This document shows positions 45,079-55,546 of a stretch of DNA of 64,000 nt, in pieces; the stretch's first letter is position 1; every line of letters begins with the position of its first letter. The notes beneath the pieces were generated by a model, which saw only the letters and a program-made list of their open reading frames with translations, had not been told where the DNA came from and made no database searches. The position numbers and the translations under genes are program-made. Source of the DNA: Adineta steineri (Eukaryota > Rotifera > Eurotatoria > Adinetida > Adinetidae); assembly GCA_905250115.1 (NCBI GenBank), contig CAJNOI010000154.1, positions 90,204-154,203 on the forward strand. The letters run 5' to 3'.

Positions 45079-45789
45079 ATGTCATTTTTTAAAAAGAAAT
45101 CAACAACTAACGAAAATATTGCAAGTGGTGGTGGTGGTGGTGATTCTTCAATGTTTGGTTTAACACGTGATCAAATAAAAGAATTGATGGAATTACGTGG
45201 AAAAAAATTACTTGAAAAATTAAATATTAGAAAAATTAAAAGCTGATAAAACTAAAGGACTTGATTCAAATAATCAACAAGATTTTGAACAACATCATAT
45301 AGCTTATGGAACAAATCATATACCACGAAAACCAATATCATATTTACCATTTACTAGGTATATAAATCATCGAAAGATAAAAGCAAAAGAGTAAAGATGA
45401 ATGTTACAATGACTTTTTCTTCATAAATCGCTTTGTTATACGAATACGACAACATTCTCGGGAAAAGTCTTCAATGGTTTTTCAAATATACCAATTATTA
45501 TAGTTGTAATTGTATTTAGTGAATTGAAAACAGAACATGAGTTTCGTCATCCATTGTTGTTAGGTGATGTTTTATCAGCTGATGATTTAATTGTTGAAGT
45601 AAATGATCTTGCAGTTGATGCATCTTCTATAACAGATTTGACATTTTCTTTATAGAAGAAAAAAATTCAATAAAAAAAAATAAAAATAAAGATGTTATAC
45701 TTTTTTCAGGTACACAAATTATGGAAGGTAGTGGTCGAATGGTTGTTACTCGTGTTGATCTTAATACCGAAGCAGGAATCATCATCTGA
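45079..45789 (+). pseudogene. Truncated plasma-membrane Ca2+-ATPase (PMCA) remnant
   Basis: It starts MSFFKKKSTTNENIASGGGG, then FGLTRDQIKELMELRGKK, which matches the PMCA N-terminal block (FG.T...L..LMELRG). A frameshift follows at about 45230. Later pieces are HIPRKPISYLPF, LLGDVLSADDLIVEVNDLAVD (PMCA: GDLLPADG...NDLKIDESS) and, after another break, [20 protein letters not shown] (PMCA: [20 protein letters not shown]). All later TM, phosphorylation and nucleotide-binding parts are absent. Order is kept, so this is a decayed N-terminal third. Confidence 0.7.
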
Positions 45790-45977
45790 ATAAAAGTAAC
45801 TCATTAAAAAACCTATATTGTCGACTTAATTCTATTCATTATAATATTTTTTATTTCATTTTCTATATGTTCAATAAAATAAAAATATATAATGAAAATA
45901 CTTGTTAGGTCTCATATTAGAGCCATGTAAGGGACATCAGCGAAAGAAAATGAAAGAAAGAGAAAATGGAGAAAAAG

Positions 45978-46051
45978 TGACCTTCGTGGGATTCGAACCC
46001 ACACCTCCTGCTATCCGGGCAGTTATCCTAAGCCAGTTAGACTAGAAGGAC
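45978..46051 (-). tRNA. tRNA-like gene, identity unclear
   Basis: On the minus strand, GTCCTTC pairs with GAAGGTC as an acceptor stem with one mismatch. TAGTCTAACTGG fits the A box and GGTTCGAATCC is a perfect B box inside a perfect T arm (GTGGG/CCCAC). The anticodon arm reads CTGC-CCGGATA-GCAG, giving GGA with C instead of U at position 33; no long variable arm for serine is present. A T5 run follows four bases downstream as a Pol III terminator. It is either an atypical tRNA or a decaying one. Confidence 0.6.
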
Positions 46052-46059
46052 CAACTTAA

Positions 46060-47355
46060 TCTCTAGATTAGCGTCGAGTGAATCACTCAGACGCTAACAA
46101 TACTGGAATTTCTGATGATAAAGGATACAATTCTAAATATTATTAACTGGAAAGATCGAAAGGCCTTGCGTCATTGAAATATATTTCTGTAAAATTCATT
46201 TAAGCTGTATTTTTCTTCTCTCCTCATACAAGTCTTTATGATATTTACAAATGAGACATTAATTTCTATGAAAATTGTGTTTCAATTCTAAGTTTTGTAG
46301 GGTCATAGATAGATCTTTATACGTATCAAAGTCGAACTTACATTTAATGTACCTAAGTTTTTCATATTTTTCATGCTAGAATGTGACTGATTTACCGAGT
46401 TTTTTAAACATTGATTCTGTCTTTGTTTTGACTATTATAACATAGTTAATATTCTAGAAATCTCTTCATTACCCTAGAAACTTAGGATTGACTGAATAAA
46501 TCTATAGTCATATATCATTTTAATGAAAATTGTGGTAAATTATTTTTATATCCACGTGTTTGTACATCAGAGGTTACTAAAGAGCGTTGTCGTTCTTCTT
46601 ACATGCACAGTCATGCTTCGTTAGTTTTTCTTTTTTTTCTCTTGTCGTATTGATATACTATACATTTAATATAAAAAAACGTTATCTTGTTACAGTATTA
46701 TACCGTCTAATGTATAAAATGAAAGAAATACATTAAAATTTTGAGTATCGTAGTCAATCATGAGTAACATATCACATCCCTAGCGACTTTGCCTATTTAA
46801 TTTAAATGTCGTAAGTAAAAGATTTATTTATATTTAAGCTACATTATTAGAATTCATTTTTTCAAAACTGAGAAAAATTAAGTAAGATTTTACAATATAT
46901 TATTAACACCTATGAACATCATATCCACTCTTCTATAAATCATATTCGACAGCGAACCACATAAGATAACGCAAAATATTTTAGTTGTTTTTTTTTTAAA
47001 TCAATTCAATAGCTGTATTTCCAACAAGATTAAAAAAACTTATTTTCTAATATTTCTTGGTTTCGTGGAGAAATAAGAATGTAAAACGAAAAAAAGTTGA
47101 TCGAAAGTACTTAGGAGACAAACCATTCTGATGTTATTGACTGTAACTGTTGCATGAATTGAATAAAAAAACTGAACTATTTTGAAAGTAAGAAAGATAG
47201 TGTTGAGGGTGTGAGTGAAGGTATATTAGACTTATTGCACTACAGCACTCACTGACTCATCCACAGTCATCTATAAGCTTAAGATTCTTACAGTACAAGA
47301 TAAAACTTTCCTTTCAGATAGACATTGATTGTTCTTGTCACGTTCTGTCTATATT
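46060..47355. other. Intergenic AT-rich DNA
   Basis: No gene is visible. A weak hairpin trace (TTGAGGGTGTGAGTGAAGG ... CACTCACTGACTCATCC) lies at 47213-47262, just upstream of the next gene. Confidence 0.5.
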
Positions 47356-48621
47356 ATGGAGAAGTTATATCGAATAGTGATCGTATTATTTCCAATATTA
47401 ATGATTTTCCTTACCTTATTTTTACGTCACGAACTATCAAACGCCATAAAATCACAATATACACGGCTTCTACATTCTAACATTAACTTTGCTATGGATC
47501 GTGACGAACACGAAAAACAAAGATGTCACTGGTCTTTTGTCAATTATACACCTAATAGTTGGGAAAACATGTGGTATAATAACATTGAAACCTTTCAAAA
47601 TAATGTTTGCGAAAGACTATCCGACACTGAAAATCTGAATAAAACAATCTCAATAATGCAGCTGCTAAATGTGTTGCAAAAATCAGGCAGATATGATACT
47701 AGCGTAACACAACCACAAATCGATGATATTCTCTCAACAATGTATTATCGATATGAATGTATGAATATTGATACGTTTGTGACATCCGAAGTAGTTGAAG
47801 TATCGCATTCGATTGAACCTTTAATAGGCTTATTACGAGATCCCTTTAGCATTTGTCCTCATTTGAATACATCCGTAGTGCCTCCATCACTTTACGATGG
47901 GGCAGACTTACAATCAAAACGATTTATTCTATTGTCAGTTTCAGCGCCATTTTACACACATACAGTGCTACCAGGTTCTAGACTTTTAAATGAAATATCT
48001 ATTATTCCTGATGATAATAATAAAAACGTATTGCCATGGATGTATCAACGTCTAGCACATACTGATATTAAAATGGAAATTAACATAGGAAATCCAAAAC
48101 TTATTCTTTTCGATTTGGGAAGCTCTTATTTTGGTGGTTGGGAGAAAGATGATACAGCTGCTGCAGGAAAGTGGTTCTACGAGTATTATAAACGGTTCAA
48201 TGTTAAATTCGATCGAATTATTGCTTTTGAATTTTCTTCATTGAATCAGCATGATGCATGGGAACAATTACCTAGTGACGTTTTCCCTATATATACTCTT
48301 ATCAATGTTGGAGTCACTGAAAGTGGAAAGTTTAATCCTTGGGCAATGCTACAAACAATTGCTCAACCATCTGATCATGTTGTTGTCAAATTAGATATCG
48401 ATACATCTGCCTTAGAAAATACGTTGATAAAACAAATATTAACTGATCCAAGCATTCATATTCTAATCGACGAACTTTTATTTGAACATCATGTCACAGT
48501 TAATGAAATGATACCTTACTGGGGAGATATGTGGGATTCATTGAATGATTCATTGAAGGATTCATATATATTATTTAAAAAGTTAAGACAACTCGGAATA
48601 AGAGCTCATTCATGGCCGTGA
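47356..48621 (+). CDS. Type II membrane protein with methyltransferase-like domain
   Basis: 421 residues from the ATG at 47356. Residues 6-27 (RIVIVLFPILMIFLTLFL) form a signal anchor with a short basic cytosolic end, so the rest should be lumenal or extracellular. A Cys-containing middle (CHWSFVNYTP, YRYECMNIDT) precedes a Rossmann-like region: PKLILFDLGSSYFGGW (possible nucleotide/SAM loop), FDRIIAFEFSS, and VVVKLDIDTSALENTLIKQI followed by IDELLFEHHV. This order recalls FkbM-type SAM-dependent methyltransferases. The assignment is by motif resemblance only, and substrate is unknown. It converges on the TRPA-like gene with hairpin 16 between. Confidence 0.75.
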   Translation: MEKLYRIVIVLFPILMIFLTLFLRHELSNAIKSQYTRLLHSNINFAMDRDEHEKQRCHWSFVNYTPNSWENMWYNNIETFQNNVCERLSDTENLNKTISIMQLLNVLQKSGRYDTSVTQPQIDDILSTMYYRYECMNIDTFVTSEVVEVSHSIEPLIGLLRDPFSICPHLNTSVVPPSLYDGADLQSKRFILLSVSAPFYTHTVLPGSRLLNEISIIPDDNNKNVLPWMYQRLAHTDIKMEINIGNPKLILFDLGSSYFGGWEKDDTAAAGKWFYEYYKRFNVKFDRIIAFEFSSLNQHDAWEQLPSDVFPIYTLINVGVTESGKFNPWAMLQTIAQPSDHVVVKLDIDTSALENTLIKQILTDPSIHILIDELLFEHHVTVNEMIPYWGDMWDSLNDSLKDSYILFKKLRQLGIRAHSWP

Positions 48622-48739
48622 GTAAGTGTGTGTCTTGAAATATTACGCGAAACCTTTACTTTCAACCACTAAATCTTTCTATTTTTCATGTATCAGAATT
48701 ATATCAAATTACATCAAATAAAAAAGCTCATTAGTCTAA

Positions 48740-48810
48740 CTTGAGGGTGTGGGTTGGCATCAGGTTCACTCAACATCGATATTCACTATCTCACTCAAAC
48801 CCACACCCAT
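48740..48810. repeat. Telomere-like hairpin element 16
   Basis: CTTGAGGGTGTGGGTTGGC pairs with TCAAACCCACACCCAT. It lies between two convergent genes. On the minus strand its arm encodes the last residues and stop of the TRPA-like gene. Confidence 0.75.
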
Positions 48811-51800
48811 CCGAATCTTCATTATTGTTATCATCAGTGCGTCGCTTCATGAATCGTTGCATCATTCGTTGATGCCAATTATTTTTATCCAAATCTTGAT
48901 AACTATATGCAATGGCATCATTCACATTACTGCGACGAAGAATCCAAATTAATCGATAACGAAAAATTTCACATATAACAACAAGTTCATAAAATAATCT
49001 CGTGAGATTTTCGGTTGCTTGCTTCATTAGTGTTGGAATTTCACCAACGGCCAACCCTGTACAGAAAGAAATATTATCAATCGTTTAAAAAATCGCTACG
49101 AGTTATGTCTTACCAATAAGGAGATTTGTTACGAATACTGTCATAATGAGAAGAAATAGAATGTAAACCAAAAATGCCACCTTATAATAGGCTTTCGTAT
49201 CTGCATCAAACATACGTTCATCAAAACCTAATTCTCCAGATATCATGAGTGCTAAATAGACAATTAGAAATCAATGTAAGTTGATGAAAGCTATTTCAAC
49301 GTACCTGTTTTGATGTAAGAGTAACTTTTATTTTGAAATGGTTCAAAGTTTTGAAAAATCATATAAAATGTGGATGCAAATCCACTAATAAGGATGAGAA
49401 GTATAATGGAAAATCTCATAAATTTCTTGATAATTACAAAAAGCATTGTAACGTACAGGCCTAACATTGGTATAAACTGAATGTAGCCGAGTAAAGTTAA
49501 CCAACTAAGAAGTAAAGCAAATGCTCCAAATTCCCATTGAAGTGGACAGCGTAAAGTGAGATTCATCTGATAGTTTCGATCATGCACGAAGATAAAACTC
49601 ATTAAAACTGCAAGAGTTTCTAACCAATATCTTAATGTTTTGAAGAAATCAATTTGTACAATTTCAACAATAGTAAACATATTTTTAAAGACAAGTGACC
49701 AAATAACGATGTACATTATATATTTCAAAAAATAGTCCATCGCTGTTTTTATGCCGCCATGAGTAGATGATGTCAGAAGTACTTGCGAAACATTATAACA
49801 TAAAGAATCTTCGAAATCAATATTTGTAAGATTATAATAAGTTGCTGGATGATGCGTACGTAGTACAATTGTTGTAAATAATCCGAGATAAGTAATATAT
49901 AATGAGAGAATCATAATATACAGAAAAATACCGAATTTTTGAAATTTTAACTTCACAAGATAATTACTGAGTGGATGTGACATAAGATCATGGGCTTCAT
50001 ACTGAGCCATTAAAAATAATGGATGTTTCATAACGAGATCCACCGTATTGGAAGTATACAATGTACCATGTTTTTCATCTTCTGATGAATCTGAATAGTA
50101 ATTATTATTTCAAACATTGATAAAAAGATAAAAATGATTTACCTCTATTCCACTTGTTAACAGTGAATTGATCATCGAGAAATTCATATACAAAAATGTT
50201 TTTATGTACAGCCATTCCTTTCGTATGCACTATCATTGAACATTTATCCAGCACGAGTAAAGCCATTGAAGGCATTTTACGAATCAATTTTCGCATCGGT
50301 GTATCTACTTCACAATGGCGAGGAAGAAGAGAACAGTAGGCATGTTTTCTTTCTTGAATTTGTGAATTACGCATTAAATCGAAACAATTGTCATTTTCAA
50401 TCAAATATCGAACAACTTCTTCGTTGTTTGCCTCAACTGCTACTTCGAGACAATTGTGACCATCAACATTCGTTGCAAATAGATCACAATCGAATTCAAT
50501 CAACTGTTTAACAAGTTTGCTCGATCCATATTCACATGCAATATGTAATGGTGTCTCTCGTCGAATAGTTAAAGCATTGATATTGATTATACCACGTGTA
50601 ATGAGACTGGTAATACATTGAGGTCGTTCTTTGTTGTCTTCATCATTTTGACTACATCGTGTTGCATGATGTAATGGTGTCCATTCATTTATGTCGGAAA
50701 CATGTGAATCAGCTCGATGATCAAGAAGTATATCGACAATACCAACATGACCTATATAACAAATTAGAGTTGAAGAAAAACGTCATTTACTTACCTTTTG
50801 CAGCAGCCATGTGCAAACTTGTACGTTGTTGGTCATCACACATATTAATCATCGATGCATTCGCATATCTGAGCATTTCATTGATGACATCCAATTGTCC
50901 AGCTTGAGTAGCCACATGTAGAGGTGTTAGTTTTTCTTTATTCTTTTTTGTCAGCAATACATGAGCATGACGAATTGTTGATTCTGGCTGCATTCGCTTA
51001 TCAGCATTGTGGTTGCTCATTTTGAAAAACTTTGGTGAATATGAAGACGAATTATGACCGGTAATATAGCCTAATAGTACTTGAGTCATGTATACATTAC
51101 CAACTTGAGCACAAGTATGTAGAGGTGTATTACCCAACACATCGGCAGTGGTAGCTAATGTATTGGACATGAAACGAGAATTAAATAGTGCTTTGGTGAT
51201 CTCTTTATGATAAACTTTTGTACAAACATGTAATACTGTACAAAACGAGACATCACCCACTAACTCAAATGCTTCTTGTGTAAAATATTTGTTGTTCAGG
51301 AGTTCGTTGACACATTTGAGTTGGCGATACTGAACAGCAACCATTAATGGACTCAAACCCGTCTGTTTGTCGCAATACATGATACTATGCGGATTGATCA
51401 AATGAGAAATTGTTTTAAGACCATGCAGTTGGCGGCAAGCTAAAGAGAGTCTACTGGGATCGTAATTGATTGCTTCATTGTATTGTTGTTTCAGCATGGA
51501 CAAGACTTTGTTTTCTGGTCTGAGGTCAAAAAAATGTTTGATAACATCGGGATCATTATATTCGATCATAATATCAATAGGCTTCTTCTTATCATGTGTT
51601 TCACGATTAAATAATTGTGAAAAATTCAAGAACAAATCAATCACATTATTGTTTTCAAGGCATCGGCAAGCATAATGAAGCGGAATGGCACCATAAATAT
51701 CGGGAATCTAAAAGAAAACATTTAAAATAGAAAGGGATCTTGATAAGAAAATTTACATCAAGATTGGCGCCATATTCTATCAGATACTTGGCATTTCTTA

Positions 51801-52751
51801 TACAACTGTAGATGACAGCAAAATGTAACGGTGTTCTTCCATGGCTGTCTTGAATATTTATCATGATTTTCGGATGATTTAGTAAATATTCCATAATTGA
51901 AGACTAATTTAAAATTTTTTTTGATGAACATACTTTTAGAGTAAACGTTGTAGTCATCATTACTTACAGGGTGTTCAGAATACTTGGAACTCATCAAGCG
52001 AGCTGCGATATGAAGTGCTGTTTGACCATCCAAAGTAACCAAATTGATATCTTGAAGAAAATGAATTTAAATCAAGAATACTAACATTACTATCGTATGA
52101 GATTAGAGAAAAGCGGAACCTAGATTAACTATCAAAAATATCCGTTAAGAAAAATAACGACACCCAACCCTAAAAAAGTAAAATAGAAAGAAAGAATCTT
52201 ACTGCAGCCGAAGTCATTGATTAAACATCTACAGAAAGCAACATTATTGAAAAGAGCACCGTAGTGTAATATCGTATACTGATCTGGTACGTTAAGTGTT
52301 TCTAACATCTTCGTAATTTGTGATTTGTTGTAGGAATGATGTTTTCTTATAAAATTAATGAGACACTTTATCCCATTTTCACTATAGCCACGAGATGCTT
52401 CCAATTGTTGTATAATTTCGTCGAGATCTTCTCTACAATAGTCACTGGCCACTCCGCTTTTTCTCAGTCTGTCGATGAACTCTTTCCTATTGTAAGTAGT
52501 TTTGTGAAGATCGTTGAACATATCGATAATTTGAGATAAGACACGTGGAACTGGATTACATGCAACCTAAATATTGATAGATGCATGCAAAAAATTCTAC
52601 AAGAATGATAGTTTACTTCTTTGAGCACAGTAACAAAATTATGGTGAGTTGTTTTCTTCATATGTTCTTCAAGCTCGAGTACTTGTCCGACGAGCTCAGT
52701 CATTGGTAGAATGGTACTATCACCTTTTGATGCTTTGACACCTAAGTGCAT
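48791..52751 (-). CDS. TRPA-like ankyrin-repeat cation channel
   Basis: Nine minus-strand exons: 52751-52617, 52566-52203, 52050-51968, 51903-51757, 51707-50795, 50751-50143, 50090-49305, 49251-49114, 49056-48791; 3441 nt, all phases consistent, 1146 residues (TRPA1 is about 1120). Ankyrin repeats fill the first two thirds (DGQTALHIAA, HGRTPLHFAV, LGNTPLHTCAQVG, KLTPLHVATQAG, WTPLHHATR, RRETPLHIACEYG). The six-TM channel part starts near GIFLYIMILSLYI. The pore region reads MISGELGFDERMF (TRPA1 has MMLGDINYRE at this place), and S6 ends NLLIGLAVGEI, the TRPA-typical sequence. A plasma-membrane sensory cation channel is expected. LDSLPVG is open upstream of the chosen Met, so a 5' exon may be missing. 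The last residues (GCGFE) lie in a hairpin. Confidence 0.9.
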
Positions 52752-55546
52752 TCCAACTGGTAGTGAATCTAGTCTATTATAGAAAATAAAACTCTTTCAT
52801 TTATCCAAACTCAATAGACGACATATATCAAACGTTCAATAAAATAATCATTAGTTTTTATATTTTTTTTCGTGATCTTGCTACCGCCTACATAAGATAC
52901 GAGTGAGGAAGTTTCAAGTTCGATAATAAAATTGAACGCTTTTCTTGATCATATATATACAGTATAGTATGTTCTTTCGAATCTATGCGAGATACTAAAG
53001 TTGAAAAGAAGTATATTTTTCGATTGATTTCTAGTAAAATGTACGAATTTTGCGCAAGCTCTCTTACACGAGTAAAAATGATTCTTTATAGATACATAAT
53101 GGCATATGCTAAGAGTATTTATTTGGTAAGATCATCTTTCAAATCAATATAGATTGATGATAAGAAAGACAGATTAGAATTGCAAATGAGCATTTATATT
53201 CTTTACAGCCACATAATACGTTTTAGTTATCAATATCTTGTGGATTTCGATTTCATTATAAGCCAACTCTTCATCCCTGCTGATCCGATTTCATAAATTT
53301 TTTATTTTATGAATCACATAATTTACTTGAGATTTATCCAAAGAATGTGGAGGTAAAAATTAGAAATAATGCAAAAAAGAGTAATTGTTTTCCATTATTT
53401 TGAAAAAAAAACCATTTTTAAACGGCTTTAATTCATTAAAATCTAAAGAATTTTAATCCATTATTTAGAATAATCAAAAATTATCTCTTGATTCTTTTGG
53501 TTTTAATGAACTTAAATGGTATCGTAAGTGAGTGGGAGTATTCTTTTCATTCCACACCTACACTCACATCAATCAATTTTAGATTGTTATTTTAAAAGAA
53601 ATATCGAGAGGAAAAAAAGTTTCTATCCTATTCAAACTTCTGAACAAATGTATAATGCTTTATTAGCAGAGATTATTGATGTTAAGATTGCAGATACAAG
53701 CGAAGGTGAGTGTCAGCGTGACTATTCTAGCGATCCACATTCACAAAAACTATCTGCAAATACAAGGATAACCAAACGAAACGATTAGAATGAGAGCAAG
53801 GTACTACAAGATACAATTGGGTAATGTATGTGTTGCAGGCGAGTTTGGAATCTAGTTGAGATTGGAATATCGTTCTCCTACGCTTTAATAAAATATATCG
53901 TTGTTAGATAAATAAGAAAGACTATTTATTGATTATTTTGAAATCTTTTTGAGTTTATTTGAAGATGAAGATATGTGAAAAAGGTTTTATATTTTAGAAA
54001 AAAAAATAAATATTTTTTATATTATAGAGATGTTGATGTTTTGATTTATATATAAGATTATTTGAATATATATATTTTTTTCTAATTGTTTTGACGTCAG
54101 GGACATGGTGACATTGAGTGATTGGTTAGTTTTGAATCAAAACTTTTGATTCAAAAATCAATCTTTTTTTTGTTAGAAGGATTTGGTTGAGAGTCTTACC
54201 AAGAGAAGATCTACACCCGCACTCACCCTCAAGATCAATTGACAAATTAATTGCGAAGATATAACATCTTGATATGGAATTTAAAAGAACATGTACTGCA
54301 ATGCAGAGGTGCGTAAATAAAACAACATTTATAACAATTGTCTTGTGAAATATATTCCAGTTTTTGGTTAAAATTTTATCGATACCAATTAGTCCTAATG
54401 TAGTATTTTTAGAGAAATCTGTTAAATGTCTTTATATTAACTATTCTTTTTTTTAAACTATTTTTAAATTTTTTAAAAAATTATTAATATCTCTTATAAA
54501 AATTCCGAGCAGGAGGCAAAAAAAATGGAAGGCACTTATAAAGATGTTTTGAATGAAAAAAAGTTATTTTTCATAAAGTCTATTTTATTCCAAAGTAAAA
54601 CTTGATTATGACAATCGGGATTAATATATCTTTGTTTTGAAACAATTGTTTTAATAGATCGTATTTTATATAACTTAGAAAAAAAAAATAGATTAATTAC
54701 AAATATGACTCATATTTAATACAATAAAACATTTGAAAAAGTGCAGCATCTCAAAACAATTTTTTTCTTTATAATTTGAAAAACAAAATTAAAAAATATT
54801 AATATATTTTGATTTTGATACAGTGCATTTAATATATCTTTGTTTGTAAATAATTATTCTAATAGATCGTGTTCTATATGATAAGAATTTTCTTTTGTAA
54901 ATTTTCTCTTGCTTTTTTTCGTTTATTTATTATTTAGCGCATTCCAATCACCACTAAATTCCCATGACAACTGTGATATATGCGAATGAGTATTGAATAT
55001 ATAATGATCTTTCACAAACGATTCAAAGTGAATCAGACAATATCGAGAGTTTGTATGTGAGTGTGTATTGATTCAAAAAACAACAATTTCCATGCGTACA
55101 CAACCTAAATAATGAAATATTTTTTCAAAGTTGTGTTCTTTTTTTAGCGATGACGTTCGATTCTCATGAATTAATAAATAATTATCATCAAATATCAAAG
55201 AAAAAACGTTACGGCATAAGGCAGTTTTTAAAATAGACGTCATATCTGATATTTTATTTCTCAAAAAAACTTGTTTTTTCCTCTCGTTTTATTTAGCATA
55301 TATGAAAACATTGTTAGTTCCTTTTAATAACTAATATCGTTAAAAAAATAAAACGCAAAAAAAATGAACAGGTGGATAAAAAAGGTTTATTAGACATTAT
55401 CAATACACGACATATGTTCACTTTGTGTTAGCTTGAGAAAACTATAATAAATCATTTTCTCCAAACTAAAATAAAAGAAATATACATTTGCAGAAAGCCA
55501 GTTGTCTCAAATATTTTACTTGATCAAAATCTTTGAATTGTTAGTT
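52752..55546. other. Intergenic AT-rich DNA
   Basis: Two weak hairpin traces: 53526-53570 (GTGAGTGGGAGT ... CCACACCTACACTCAC) and a right half only at 54211-54233 (CTACACCCGCACTCACCCTCAAG). The frame at 53528-53788 overlaps the first and has no recognised domain. Confidence 0.5.

Noticed and set aside
45978-46051. Assignment of the tRNA-like gene as tRNA-Ser(GGA)
   Set aside because: No long variable arm and C33 instead of U33; isotype left open.
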